Shown here piece after piece: positions 34,470 to 44,500 of a stretch of DNA of 64,000 bases. The notes under the pieces are model-generated. The model did not search any database, was not told the DNA's origin, and worked only from the letters and a program-made list of their open reading frames with translations. The first letter of the stretch is position 1; every line of letters begins with the position of its first letter. Origin of the DNA: FEN-1191 sp036490715 (GTDB lineage: Bacteria > Pseudomonadota > Gammaproteobacteria > Steroidobacterales > Steroidobacteraceae). The DNA is taken from the NCBI GenBank assembly GCA_036490715.1, contig DASXDL010000037.1, positions 152,624 to 216,623 on the forward strand, given 5' to 3'. The position numbers were made by a program, and so were the translations under genes.

Positions 34470-37355
34470 ATGACTACAAATAAACGAATCCACTGGTTGG
34501 GATTACCGGCGTTCCTGTTGTTCACGATGGCTTCGCAGGCGCAAAGCCCGCTGCCGGTGCTTCAACGCGGCTACAACCCGGGCGTGTCCGGCGCCAATCT
34601 GACCGAAACCGCACTCACGACCTCTAACGTCTCGGTCAACACCTTCGGCCAGCTGTTCACCCTGCCGGTGGATGACGTGGTCTACGCTCAGCCGTTGTAC
34701 GTTCCCGGCGTCGCGATTTCAGGTCAGGGAACGCACAACGTCGTCTACGTCGCGACGATGAGCGACTCGCTGTACGCGTTTGATGCCGATACCGGCGGCG
34801 AGCTGTGGTCGACCAACTTCGCAAACAGTCTTGGGGAAACCGCCGTACCGTTCGGCAACTTTGCCTTCAACGGCAACGAAAACATTCTCGGCAATCTGGG
34901 CATCCTGAGCACGCCGGTCATCGATTCGGCGACCAACGTACTGTACCTGGTTGCCTGTACCCTCGAGAACAACACGATGGCCTATCGTGTGCACGCGGTG
35001 GATATCACCAGCGGCAATGAGCTGAACGCACCCGGCGTACTGGTGGGCGGCACCTACGGAAGTGCGACGTTTGCTCCTACGACCGCGACCCAGCGCGTGT
35101 CGCTGACACTGGCCAAACATCAGGTGGTATTTGGATTTGGCGCTGTCGAGGCCGAATACGCCGGCGAGGGCGAGGGCTGGGTGATGGCGTACGATGAGAG
35201 CACGCTGCAGCAGACCGGACTATTCGCGACGGAAGTGGGAGGCAATGGCGCCGGCGTGTGGCAGTCCGGGCGTCCACCGGTGGTGGACAGTCAGGGCTAC
35301 GTCTACGTGTTCACCGGCAACGCCTATGGTAACGGCTACGATGGCGTGAACAATTTCAGCGAGACCCTGCTCAAACTTGATCCTGGCAACGGATTGAATC
35401 TGGTCGACTGGTTTACACCAAGCACTTGGAGCACTCTCGACACCGCTGATAAAGATATGAGCAGCTCCGGACCGCTGTTGGTGCCGGGTACCAGCCTGAT
35501 CGCGGGGGGCGGCAAGAGCGGCATTCTGTACGTCACCAATACCGGCAACCTCGGCCACTACAACGCATCTGACAGCCAGATCGTCCAGCACGTAGCAATT
35601 TCGGCCCATTCGATGGTCGGTGGCCCGGTCTACTGGCAACGCTCGACGGTCAATGGCGGCCCGTTGCTCTACAACTGGAGCAGCAGCGACACGCTCGATG
35701 CGTATCCGTTCACTGGCACCCAGTTCGCGACCACTCCCAGCCTTCAGGGCGGCGGCACGCACAGCTGGCCCGGCGCGATCTTGGCATTGTCAGCCAACGC
35801 CGATCAGTCCGGCAGCGGCATCGTCTGGGGTAGTGTCGTCACCAGCGGCGATATCGGCAACGGCCCGCCCGCGCCAGGCGCTTTGTACGCCTACGACGCC
35901 GGCAATCTTAGCCATGAGCTCTGGGACACGACGCAGAATGCAGCGCGCGATGGCATCAGTGAACTCGGCAAATTCGTGCCGCCGCTGATCGCGAACGGCA
36001 AGGTCTATTTGGCCACCTGGTCCGGGCAGGTCCAGGTCTACGGACTGCTGTCGACCTATACGATCTCGCAGCCCTCGCTGGCATTCAGCAACGAGTTGTT
36101 GAATACCGCGAGCACGCCGATGGCGGTCACGGTCACCAACACTGGCGTGGTGGCCCTGGCTATTAACAGCATCTCGCTATCGGGCACCAGCCCACACCCG
36201 TACTCGCAGACCAATAACTGCGGCAACTCGCTGCCGGTGGGCAACACCTGCAACGTCAATGTGGTCTTTAATCCTGCGTCGCAGGGGCAGGCTTCGGCGA
36301 CCTTGACCATTCAGACCGGTGCGGGCGCCGCGGCCACCCAAACGGTGGCACTGTCCGGCACCGGCGTGACATCCGGTGGCTCGACGCCCTCCTATTCTGT
36401 GTCCACGATCTCCGTCGATTTCGGCAATCAGCCGTTTGGCGTGCAAAGCGCGTCGATGCCGGTCGTAATCACCAACACCGGCTCGGTCTCGCTGCCGATC
36501 TCAGGCATTACGCTCGCGGGTACCACCCCGCAGTCGTTCTCGCAGACCAACAACTGCGGCAGTTCGATTGCCGTCCACGGCAACTGTACGGTCAATGTCG
36601 CGTTCGACGCCGGTTCTCCGGGCGCCGTGGCGGCTAGCCTAGTCATCAACGCCGGCACCTCGCCCACAAACGTGAGCCTGTCGGGCACCGGAACCTTCCA
36701 GGTCAGCCTGGTGGCTAGCGCCCCGACGGTAACCGCCGGTGTTCCTGTCACCCTCACCTGGTCGAGCGAAGCCGGCGCGAGCTGCTCGACCTCAGGCGGC
36801 AACAGTAGCGACGGCTGGAGCGGTACGCTGGCAGCCAGTGGCAGCCAAGCCGTGACCGAGTCCGCCGCCGGCAGCTACAACTATTCTCTGACCTGTACAT
36901 CGTCGGCAGGAAGCGCCAGTGCATCCGCGACGGTCGCCGTGACTGTCCCAGCTGTCACACTGTCGGCCTCACCGACTTCGATTACCGTTGGGCAGTCGGC
37001 TACGCTCACCTGGAGCTCTCAAAACGCGACCAGCTGCGTGGGCACGGGCGGTCAAGCGGGCAATTCGTGGGACGCGACCCAGTCTCTGCAAGGCACGTCC
37101 ACCGTGAAACTCAATAGCAGCGGCATGACGGTATTCACGCTGACCTGCTCGTCGGGCCCGATGTCGACCGCCGCCACGGCGACGGTGACCGTGAGCGATG
37201 CGTCATCTGGCACCGCTAGCAGCGGTGGTGGCGGCGGCGGCGGTGGCGGCGCGCTTGGGGGGTTGGACCTGTTGCTGCTGTCGACGCTGGCTGCGCGGGC
37301 AGCTGCCCTGCGCCGCCGGGCGAACCTAACGCTCTCACGGGGCGAGCGGGAATAA
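34470..37355 (+). CDS. Large secreted beta-propeller protein with Hydin/Ig-like domains and GlyGly-CTERM
   Basis: 961 residues. A Sec signal ends near ASQAQS. Residues about 30-525 form a quinoprotein-like beta-propeller (HNVVYVATMSDSLYAFDADT, LGILSTPVIDSATNVLYLV). Two choice-of-anchor-D/ASPM-Hydin type domains follow (both with FSQTNNCG- or YSQTNNCG-like and GTGV ends), then two Ig-like repeats marked VTLTWSSEAGASC and ATLTWSSQNATSC. The end is a run of nine Gly, a hydrophobic helix GGLDLLLLSTLAARAAALRRR, and a charged tail, as in GlyGly-CTERM proteins processed by rhombosortase. It is therefore probably surface-attached or secreted by the type II route. Paralogue of the lipoprotein at 14647. 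Confidence 0.85.
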   Translation: MTTNKRIHWLGLPAFLLFTMASQAQSPLPVLQRGYNPGVSGANLTETALTTSNVSVNTFGQLFTLPVDDVVYAQPLYVPGVAISGQGTHNVVYVATMSDSLYAFDADTGGELWSTNFANSLGETAVPFGNFAFNGNENILGNLGILSTPVIDSATNVLYLVACTLENNTMAYRVHAVDITSGNELNAPGVLVGGTYGSATFAPTTATQRVSLTLAKHQVVFGFGAVEAEYAGEGEGWVMAYDESTLQQTGLFATEVGGNGAGVWQSGRPPVVDSQGYVYVFTGNAYGNGYDGVNNFSETLLKLDPGNGLNLVDWFTPSTWSTLDTADKDMSSSGPLLVPGTSLIAGGGKSGILYVTNTGNLGHYNASDSQIVQHVAISAHSMVGGPVYWQRSTVNGGPLLYNWSSSDTLDAYPFTGTQFATTPSLQGGGTHSWPGAILALSANADQSGSGIVWGSVVTSGDIGNGPPAPGALYAYDAGNLSHELWDTTQNAARDGISELGKFVPPLIANGKVYLATWSGQVQVYGLLSTYTISQPSLAFSNELLNTASTPMAVTVTNTGVVALAINSISLSGTSPHPYSQTNNCGNSLPVGNTCNVNVVFNPASQGQASATLTIQTGAGAAATQTVALSGTGVTSGGSTPSYSVSTISVDFGNQPFGVQSASMPVVITNTGSVSLPISGITLAGTTPQSFSQTNNCGSSIAVHGNCTVNVAFDAGSPGAVAASLVINAGTSPTNVSLSGTGTFQVSLVASAPTVTAGVPVTLTWSSEAGASCSTSGGNSSDGWSGTLAASGSQAVTESAAGSYNYSLTCTSSAGSASASATVAVTVPAVTLSASPTSITVGQSATLTWSSQNATSCVGTGGQAGNSWDATQSLQGTSTVKLNSSGMTVFTLTCSSGPMSTAATATVTVSDASSGTASSGGGGGGGGGALGGLDLLLLSTLAARAAALRRRANLTLSRGERE

Positions 37356-37385
37356 CGCAGCCGACGACGGTACCTGCCGTCTGGC

Positions 37386-38366
37386 CTAGCGCCTTAGCTG
37401 CTGCTGGTGCGCGCGAAACCAGGCGTAAGTCGACGCAAGACCGGCTTCCAACGTGATCGTCGGCCGCCATCCGAGTGCACTCAGACGCGAGGTGTCGAGC
37501 AGCTTGCGTGGCGTGCCATCAGGCTTTGACGGATCAAACCGAAGACCGCCGGTGAAACCAACGGTCGTAGCGATCAATCGCGCGAGTGCCGCGATGCTGA
37601 TGTCCTTCCCCCAACCGATATTGATCGGCCGTTCATCGTTGTAATTGCTCATCAGAAACAGGCAGGCGTCGGCCAAATCGTCGACGTGCAGGAATTCGCG
37701 CTGCGGCGTGCCGCTGCCCCACACCTCCACATCGCGCGCACCATGCTCCTTGGCTTCGTGGCACTTTCGCAGCAGCGCCGCGAGCACGTGCGCGTCGGTT
37801 AGATTGAAATTGTCACCCGGCCCGTACAGGTTGGTCGGCATGGCGCAGATTGCGTTGAGCCCGAATTCGCGCCGGTAGGCCTGGCACAATTTCAGCCCGG
37901 CAATCTTGGCAATCGCGTACCACTCGTTGGTGCTCTCCAGCGGTCCGGTCAGCAGGCTGTCCTCCCGCATGGGCTGCGGGGCCAGTCGCGGATAGATGCA
38001 ACTGGAGCCAAGAAACAGCAGCTTGCGCGTGCCGGAGCGTTGCGCGGCATCGATGACGTTGGTCTGCATCTGCAGATTGTCGCGCAGGAACTGCGCTGGA
38101 TAGCTGCGGTTGGCCTCGATGCCGCCGACCCGGGCAGCCGCCAGCATGACGTATTCGGGCCGCTGCTGGTCGAAGAAGCTGTCCACCGCCGCCTGGCGGC
38201 GCAGATCGAGCTCGCGGTGCGTTCGCAGCAGCAGATTGCTGGCGCCGGCGGCTTGCAGCCGGCGCACGATGGCGGCGCCCACCAGCCCAGTATGGCCAGC
38301 AACATAGATCGGCTTGTCGTACACGATTTGGTCATTATTCCCGATACTGGCGGGTGTTGAAACCAC
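37386..38366 (-). CDS. fcl: GDP-L-fucose synthase
   Basis: 326 residues of the short-chain dehydrogenase/epimerase family. Converts GDP-4-keto-6-deoxymannose to GDP-fucose. NADP-binding GHTGLVG at 24-30, catalytic Ser122 in SSCIYP, and Tyr150/Lys154 in YAIAK are intact; PTNLYGPGDNFN and REFLHVDDLADAC are family blocks. The usual partner gmd is not adjacent. The ATG at 38366 overlaps the remnant oxidase frame by about 30 bp; a GTG at 38321 (VYDKPIYVAGH) is an alternative start closer to the family N-terminus. Confidence 0.93.
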   Translation of the reverse strand: MVSTPASIGNNDQIVYDKPIYVAGHTGLVGAAIVRRLQAAGASNLLLRTHRELDLRRQAAVDSFFDQQRPEYVMLAAARVGGIEANRSYPAQFLRDNLQMQTNVIDAAQRSGTRKLLFLGSSCIYPRLAPQPMREDSLLTGPLESTNEWYAIAKIAGLKLCQAYRREFGLNAICAMPTNLYGPGDNFNLTDAHVLAALLRKCHEAKEHGARDVEVWGSGTPQREFLHVDDLADACLFLMSNYNDERPINIGWGKDISIAALARLIATTVGFTGGLRFDPSKPDGTPRKLLDTSRLSALGWRPTITLEAGLASTYAWFRAHQQQLRR

Positions 38367-38830
38367 CGCGCGCGGGCGGCGGCGGCGCGCGGGCCAGCAC
38401 GCGCAGCACCGCCATCATGCCGTTATCCTCGTGGTCGGCCAGATGACAGTGGAACGGGATGTCGCCGGCCAGGGACGGCGGAAACGTCAATCTGATCACG
38501 ACTCGCCCGGGCCTGACCGGTCCTTCCTTGCTGTGATAGCCCGTAGCCGTGGCGTAGGAAACGGCGATCCTCCGGCTACCTCCAGATAGTTGGTGGAGCT
38601 CGGATGCCCGATCGCGAAATAATTTGTCGCGAGGTTGGACTTCTTCATCATAGCGTTGATGAAGGGGCCTGAGGATTACCGGCGATCTGGCCGTAGGCGT
38701 GATTCTCCATCATGATCACGAACACATGTTCGAGCTTTGGAATTCCGCTCGGAACTGGGTCCTGTACCGCGTAGGTTCCGAACGGGGCAAACGAGGCTGC
38801 CAGACCGAACATCACGATGACGTTCTTCAT
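38336..38830 (-). pseudogene. Chimeric remnant: phosphoesterase start joined to multicopper-oxidase end
   Basis: Read from 38830, the frame begins with a signal-like segment and IPKLEHVFVIMMENHAYGQ, then GNPQAP: the N-terminus of a phosphoesterase (PF04185-like). One base is missing in a C-run near 38665; restoring it continues as FINAMMKKSNLATNYF, then GHPSSTNYLEVAGGS, ending near 38565. After that, a different frame encodes the C-terminus of a multicopper oxidase: RPGRVVIRLTFPPSLAGD, FHCHLADHEDNGMM with the copper ligands, and a stop at 38336. Two unrelated genes thus meet at about 38560, with most of both missing. A deletion between two former neighbours explains this best. The junction is seen directly; the names are by family resemblance. 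Confidence 0.8.
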
Positions 38831-38910
38831 GTAGACCCAGCTCCCTAATTGCCACCAGTGCGGCGGTGGAAGTCAGTTCGGTCACATGACAGCGGATGGT
38901 CCTTTGGATG

Positions 38911-38930
38911 TCAGCGTTGTGACACGCTGA
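38911..38930. promoter_or_regulatory. Inverted repeat between DUF1993 gene and pseudogene
   Basis: TCAGCGT and ACGCTGA form a perfect 7-bp inverted repeat around TGTGAC. It lies 3' of the DUF1993 stop and 5' of the pseudogene start, so it could be the efflux operon's terminator stem (no T-run) or an operator left from the lost phosphoesterase gene. Confidence 0.3.
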
Positions 38931-38970
38931 TCACGCATCCCAGTACGCGCTCGCTCCGCGGCGGCGGCCT

Positions 38971-39489
38971 TCAACCGCGGCCGATATTGCCGAGGAAGTC
39001 GCCCTTGCCAAGCTTAACGCCGGCGTGGCGCAGGATGCCGTACGCCATCGAGCTGTGGAAATAGACGTTGGGCAGCACGAACGTCTCCAGATAGTCCCAG
39101 CCGCTGTTGAAATTTAGGGTGTTGTTAGGGAACTTCACCACCACGGGCTTGTTTTCATTGGCCTCGAGCTGGCGTGAATCGACCCCTTTGATGTAAGCCA
39201 GCGTCTTCTCGAGTCGTTGCTTGAGGTCGGCAAAGCTCGACTCGGTGTCTTCATACTTGGGCGCCTCAGCCGCAGCCAGCCGCGCCACGCCGCCTTTGGA
39301 GATGTCCGATACCACCTGCACCTGGCGCGTCAGTGCGAACATGTTTGGATACAGGCGCATCCCTAACAGGATCGCGGGGTCGATCTTCTCGTTGTCCGCA
39401 TGCTGCTGGCCCTTATCCAGGACGCCCGAAAGATTGGTCAGCGCGCGTGTCAGAACCGGAACCGAGGCATCATGGATAGACAGGCTCAT
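38971..39489 (-). CDS. DUF1993 family protein
   Basis: 172 residues, cytosolic, mostly helical, of the DUF1993 / DinB-like four-helix type. Typical pieces are SIHDASVPVLTRALTNLSGVL at the start, DPAILLGMRLYPNMFALTRQVQ in the middle, and FVLPNVYFHSSMAYGILRHAGV near the end. Function unknown. The ATG at 39489 lies inside the last codons of the histidine kinase gene (20-bp overlap), making it the last member of the efflux operon and translationally linked to the kinase. Confidence 0.88.
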   Translation of the reverse strand: MSLSIHDASVPVLTRALTNLSGVLDKGQQHADNEKIDPAILLGMRLYPNMFALTRQVQVVSDISKGGVARLAAAEAPKYEDTESSFADLKQRLEKTLAYIKGVDSRQLEANENKPVVVKFPNNTLNFNSGWDYLETFVLPNVYFHSSMAYGILRHAGVKLGKGDFLGNIGRG

Positions 39490-40897
39490 GTCGAAACTCT
39501 CCCTCTTCGCTGCTGGCACGCGCGGTGCGCGCGGCCTGGGGCGTATCCTGAGTCAGAATGATGCGCGCCCGCAAGCCAGGATGATTATCTTCGAGCCGGA
39601 GTTCACTGCCGTGCAGCCGGGCGACGGCATCCACCATGCTCAATCCGAGGCCCACGCCGGGTGTCCCACGGCTGACATCGCCGCGGTAGAAGCGTTCCAC
39701 TGCCCTGGCCCGCTCCGCCGCTGGGATGCCGGGCCCGCTGTCGGCGACCGCGATCTCGACGCGGCCATCGGCGCCGCCCACGACCGCAACTGTAATCGTG
39801 CCGCCCTCGGGCGTGTATTTCACGGCGTTGTCGATCAGATTGCCGAGCGCCTGGGCCAGCATTACCGGATCGCCACGGATTACCGCAGATCCTTCCGTCT
39901 GCAGTGACACATTTGAGCCGCGCAGCTCGGCCGCGGGCTGGTAGAACTCGACCGCCGCCGCGGCCACTTCTGCCAAGTCCACGGCCACGAAACCGGAGCG
40001 TCGCAGACCGCTGTCGATCTCGGCCAGCCGCAGCAGCGCATTAAAGATTCGAATGACCCGATCGACATCGGCCACTGCGGCGTCGATTTCGGCGAACGTC
40101 TGCTCGCTGGACGGCTTGGTGAGTGCCAGCTCTTCCAGACGTGAACGCAGTTCCGCCAGCGGCGTTCGCAGGTCGTGCGCGATTGAGTTGGAGACGTTGC
40201 GGATTCCGTGAATCAGCTGCTCTATCTGCTCGAGCATGCCGTTGATGGTCTGCGACAGTGTGTTGAGCTCATCGCCACTGTGATGGGTCGGTAGCCGATG
40301 ACTCAAGTCGCCCTGAATGATCGCCGAGACGGTCCGGCGAATGCCGTGAATGCGCGCCATCAGCGCGCGCCGGATCAGGATGCCGCCGATGGTCCCGACC
40401 ACTGAGAGGATCGCGACCGCGCCCGCCAGCGCATACCAGAAGCGCCGCTCGAGTGGTGCCAGGCGCGCGGTATCTCGGCCCACCAACAGATGGTAGCCGC
40501 CGGGCAGCGTCGCATGCACCACCGCTACGTCAGTTTGTCCGTGCCCGAGATCGAGCTTGACGATGTCGGTGCCGGGATTTTCCGGCACACTCGCCGGCCA
40601 CGAGTTAAGGTTGCCGGCCATCGGATGCATTTGCGCATCGGCTAGCAGCAACAGCCGTTCCCCGGCGATCTGCATGCCCACGCGCGTGTCGATGTAGCCG
40701 ACCAGACCGGGTGCGCCTTCGCGCCGGAACACCTCGGTCAGGCGCTGGGCGTCGGACTGCAGGATCTCGTTGCGCCCGTCCTGGATGGTTACACGCCAGG
40801 CGTACCACAGCGGCGCAGCGAACAGTGCCAGCGCCGCCAGGCCCAGGCCGATGTAGCCGACCGCAAGCGTAACAGCCGACGAACGCAATACCTTCAT
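39470..40897 (-). CDS. Sensor histidine kinase of the efflux operon
   Basis: 475 residues. Membrane helices at about 10-33 and 155-177 bracket a periplasmic sensing domain of 120 residues; a HAMP linker covers about 178-230. The phospho-acceptor is His241 in SIAHDLRTPLAEL, followed by the ATP-binding N box (NLIDNAVKYTPEGG), G1 box (DSGPGIP) and G2 box (GVGLGLSMV). It pairs with the response regulator gene, whose stop lies 10 bp upstream. The signal sensed is unknown; location suggests envelope stress or an efflux substrate. Confidence 0.94.
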   Translation of the reverse strand: MKVLRSSAVTLAVGYIGLGLAALALFAAPLWYAWRVTIQDGRNEILQSDAQRLTEVFRREGAPGLVGYIDTRVGMQIAGERLLLLADAQMHPMAGNLNSWPASVPENPGTDIVKLDLGHGQTDVAVVHATLPGGYHLLVGRDTARLAPLERRFWYALAGAVAILSVVGTIGGILIRRALMARIHGIRRTVSAIIQGDLSHRLPTHHSGDELNTLSQTINGMLEQIEQLIHGIRNVSNSIAHDLRTPLAELRSRLEELALTKPSSEQTFAEIDAAVADVDRVIRIFNALLRLAEIDSGLRRSGFVAVDLAEVAAAAVEFYQPAAELRGSNVSLQTEGSAVIRGDPVMLAQALGNLIDNAVKYTPEGGTITVAVVGGADGRVEIAVADSGPGIPAAERARAVERFYRGDVSRGTPGVGLGLSMVDAVARLHGSELRLEDNHPGLRARIILTQDTPQAARTARASSEEGEFRHEPVYP

Positions 40898-40907
40898 CGC
40901 CGGCGCC

Positions 40908-41588
40908 TCAGTCGTGCGACGTCAGCGTGTAGCCGGCGTTACGCACCGTGCGTAGCAGCGGCCGCTCGAAATCGGCATCGATCTTCTGCCGCAGCTTGCT
41001 GATATGTACGTCCACGACGTTGGTCTGCGGATCGAAATGGTAATCCCAGACATTCTCCAGCAGCATGGTGCGCGTCACGACCTGATCGGCGTGGCGCATC
41101 AGATATTCGAGCAATTTGAACTCGCGCGGCTGCAGCACCAGATTGCGATCGCCGCGTGTAACCTTGCGCGTCAGCAAATCCACGCGCAGATCCGCCACCT
41201 CCAGCCGCGTCTGCGCTCCGTCGCCCTGCGCGCGCCGAGTCAGTGCATCGATGCGCGCCAGTAACTCACCGAAGGCAAACGGCTTGGTCAGATAATCATC
41301 GCCGCCGGCGCGCAGTCCACGGATGCGCTCATCCACATCCGACAGCGCGCTCAGGATCAGGATCGGCGTACGCTTGCCGGACTTGCGCAGTGCCTCAATG
41401 ATGGCCAAGCCGTCGATCTCCCCTGGCAGCATGCGATCCATGATGATGACGTCGTAGGGCTCGCTGGCGGCCAGGAACATGCCGTCGCGACCATTGGGCG
41501 CATGGTCCGCCGTATGGCCGGCCTCCTGCAGTCCCTTGATCACGAACTGCGTCACGCGCTCATTATCCTCGACCAGCAGAACCTTCAT
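40908..41588 (-). CDS. OmpR-type response regulator of the efflux operon
   Basis: 226 residues. Receiver domain with acidic pocket VEDN near residue 6-9, phospho-acceptor Asp51 in IIMDRMLPG, and Lys102 in YLTKPF. The C-terminal winged helix is of the OmpR/PhoB type (LQPREFKLLEYLMRHADQVVTRTMLLENVWDYHF, then VDVHISKLRQKID). The ATG overlaps the stop of the RND pump gene (ATGA). Regulator, kinase, pump, adaptor and channel are thus made from one message; the regulator probably controls its own operon. Confidence 0.95.
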   Translation of the reverse strand: MKVLLVEDNERVTQFVIKGLQEAGHTADHAPNGRDGMFLAASEPYDVIIMDRMLPGEIDGLAIIEALRKSGKRTPILILSALSDVDERIRGLRAGGDDYLTKPFAFGELLARIDALTRRAQGDGAQTRLEVADLRVDLLTRKVTRGDRNLVLQPREFKLLEYLMRHADQVVTRTMLLENVWDYHFDPQTNVVDVHISKLRQKIDADFERPLLRTVRNAGYTLTSHD

Positions 41589-44500
41589 GACGCCCCCTGC
41601 GCCAGCGGTTGCCCCGCGTCGGCTGCAATGGCCGCCCGGGCGTGCCGGCGCTGACCGGTAAATCGATCCAGGTACAGGTAAATCACGGGGGTTGTAAACA
41701 GCGTCAGCGCCTGGCTTAGCAGCAGTCCCCCTACCATGGTATAGCCCAGCGGCTGACGCAACTCCGAGCCGGTACCGCGCCCCAGCATCAATGGCAGCGC
41801 GCCCAGCAAGGCCGCCATCGTGGTCATCATAATCGGCCGAAATCGCAGCAGACAGGCTTGTCGGATCGACGCCTCCGGCGACAGGTGCTGCTCGCGCTCG
41901 GCCTGGATGGCAAAGTCCACCATCATGATGCCATTCTTCTTGACGATACCGATCAGCAGGATGATGCCGATCAGCGCAATGACCGACAGGTCAAATCCAA
42001 ACACCATCAACACCAGCAGTGCCCCGACCCCGGCCGACGGCAGGGTGGAAAGGATCGTCAACGGGTGGATGTAACTCTCATACAGCATTCCCAGAATGAT
42101 ATAGACGACCACGAGGGCCGCCAGGATCAGATACGGCTGCGTCTTGAGCGAGCTCTGAAATGCCTGCGCCGTGCCCTGGAAGCTGCCCGTCAGCGTCGAT
42201 GGCATGCCGATCGAAGCGGTCGCTCGATTGATTGCCTTGACTGCGTCACCGAGCGCAACCCCGGGGCCGAGATTGAACGACAACGTGACTGCCGGAAACT
42301 GTCCCTGATGGTTGATCGACAGGAATGTCAGGTGATGGGTGTCGAACTTGACGAACGTGGACAGCGGGATCATGCCGCCGGTGAGCGGAGATTTAATGTA
42401 GATCTTCGACAGCGTCTGCGGATCTCTCTGCAGCTCGGGAGTCACCTCCAGGATCACGTGATAGGCGTTAAGCTGGGTGAAGTACTGCGTGACCTGCCTC
42501 TGGCCAAAGGCGTCGGCGAGCGTCTGATCGATCAGCGACGGCTGAATGCCAAAGCGCGCCGCCTGGTCGCGGTCAATCGCCAGCGACAGCATCGAACTGC
42601 CGGTTTGCTGATCCGAGGCCACATCGCGCAGCATCGGCAGCTTCTGCAATTGCGCCAGAAGTTTCGGCGCCCATTCATTGAGCTCGCCCAGATTGGCATC
42701 CTGGATCGTGTACTGGTATTGCGTACGGGCCAGGCGGCCGCCGACATTCAGATCCTGCGCCGCCTGTAGAAAGATGGTCGCCCCTGGGACCTTGGAGATC
42801 TCGTGCCGCAGACGCGCTATCACCTGATCGGCGCTATCGTGCCGCTGATCCCGCGGCTTCAGACCGATGGCGACAAAGCCGTTGTTGATCGAGCGCGATC
42901 CGCCGATCGCGGTAGCCCATGATTCCACGTCCGGATCGCGCGCCAGTACGTCGGTCAGCAGATGCTGGCGCCGCACCATCTCGTCAAACGAAATATCCTG
43001 CGGCGCATCCGACAGGCCCATGATGATGCCGGTGTCCTGCTGCGGAAAGAATCCCTTGGGTATCAGCACGTACAGCAGGATCGTAAGCGCCACCGTCGCA
43101 ACGAAGGTCAGCAAGGTAGGGCGCTGATGGCGCAGCACGAAGTCCAGGCCACGCGTATAGAGCTCCAGCACGCGATCGAAGCCGCGCTCGATGCGCTGGT
43201 ACAGCCAGCCGTGCTTCACTTCCTTCTCGTTCTTGAGAAACAGTGCACACATGGTCGGCGACAGCGTCAGGGCCACAAATGCCGAGACGGCGATGGTCAT
43301 CGTCACGGTGACCGCGAATTCCCGGAAAAGCCGGCCGACGATGCCGCCCATCAGCAGCAGCGGAATGAATACCGCCACCAGCGAAATGCTGATCGACAGA
43401 ATGGTAAACCCAATCTCGCTCGAACCCTTGAGGGTGGCTTCCATCGGTGTCATGCCGGCCTCGATGTGCCGATAGATGTTTTCCAGCATGACGATCGCGT
43501 CGTCGACCACGAACCCGACCGCGATCGTGAGCGCCATTAACGACAGGTTGTCGAGACTGTATCCGACCGCGTACATCAGCGCCGCAGTGCCCAGCAGCGA
43601 CAGTGGCACGGTGACGCCGGGAATGATCGTGGCCCAGGCAGTGCGCAGGAACAGGAAGATCACCGGCACTACCAGCGCGATGGTCAGCATCAGGGTAAAT
43701 TCGACGTCGTGCACCGAGGCGTCGATGGTGGTGGTTCGGTCGAAGACCTGATCGACTTTGATCGACGGCGGCACCGACAGCAGCACGTTCGGCAGCGTCG
43801 CGCGAACACTGGCGGCGGTGTCGATGACGTTGGCGCCCGCTTGCTTGTAGATCAGCAGCAAAATCCCCGGCTTGTCGTTCTGCCATCCGATCATCTGGTT
43901 GTTTTCGGCGGCATCGACCGCGACACCAACATCGCGAATTCGCACCGGCGCGCCGTTCTTGTAGGCGATGACCACATCCCCCCAGGGCGCGGCATTCAGC
44001 AGTTGATCGTTGTCGTAGATGGCGAAACTGTGCAACTGGCCGCTGATCGAACCCTTGGGCGAGTTGACTGTCGCCTGGCCAATGACGTTGGCGACGTCTT
44101 CGAGCTGCAGACCGAGAGCCGCGATCTTGGCCGGATCGACCTGCACGCGAACGGCCGGTTTCTGCTGTCCGCCAAGCGTGACCGACGCGACTCCCGATAC
44201 CTGCGACAGACGCTGAGCGATCACGTTCTCGCAGTAATCATCCACCACCGTCAGCGGCAACACGTCCGAATGCACCGCCAGGATCAGAATGGCGGTATCG
44301 GCCGGATTGACCTTCTTGTACGAAGGCGGGCTCGGCAGATTCTTGGGCAACTGACCGCCGGCCGCATCGATCGCCGACTGGATGTCCTGTGCAGCGGCAT
44401 TGATGTTGCGGTCGAGTCCAAACTGCAGCGTGATCTGCGCGGTGCCGAGCACGCTGGTGGAGGTCATCTGCGACAACCCCTGAATTTGCGCGAACTGATA

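Noticed and set aside
38918..38935. CRP-like site (TGTGA ... TCAC)
   Set aside because: The half-site spacing is off by one from the CRP consensus and the sequence is better described as a simple inverted repeat.
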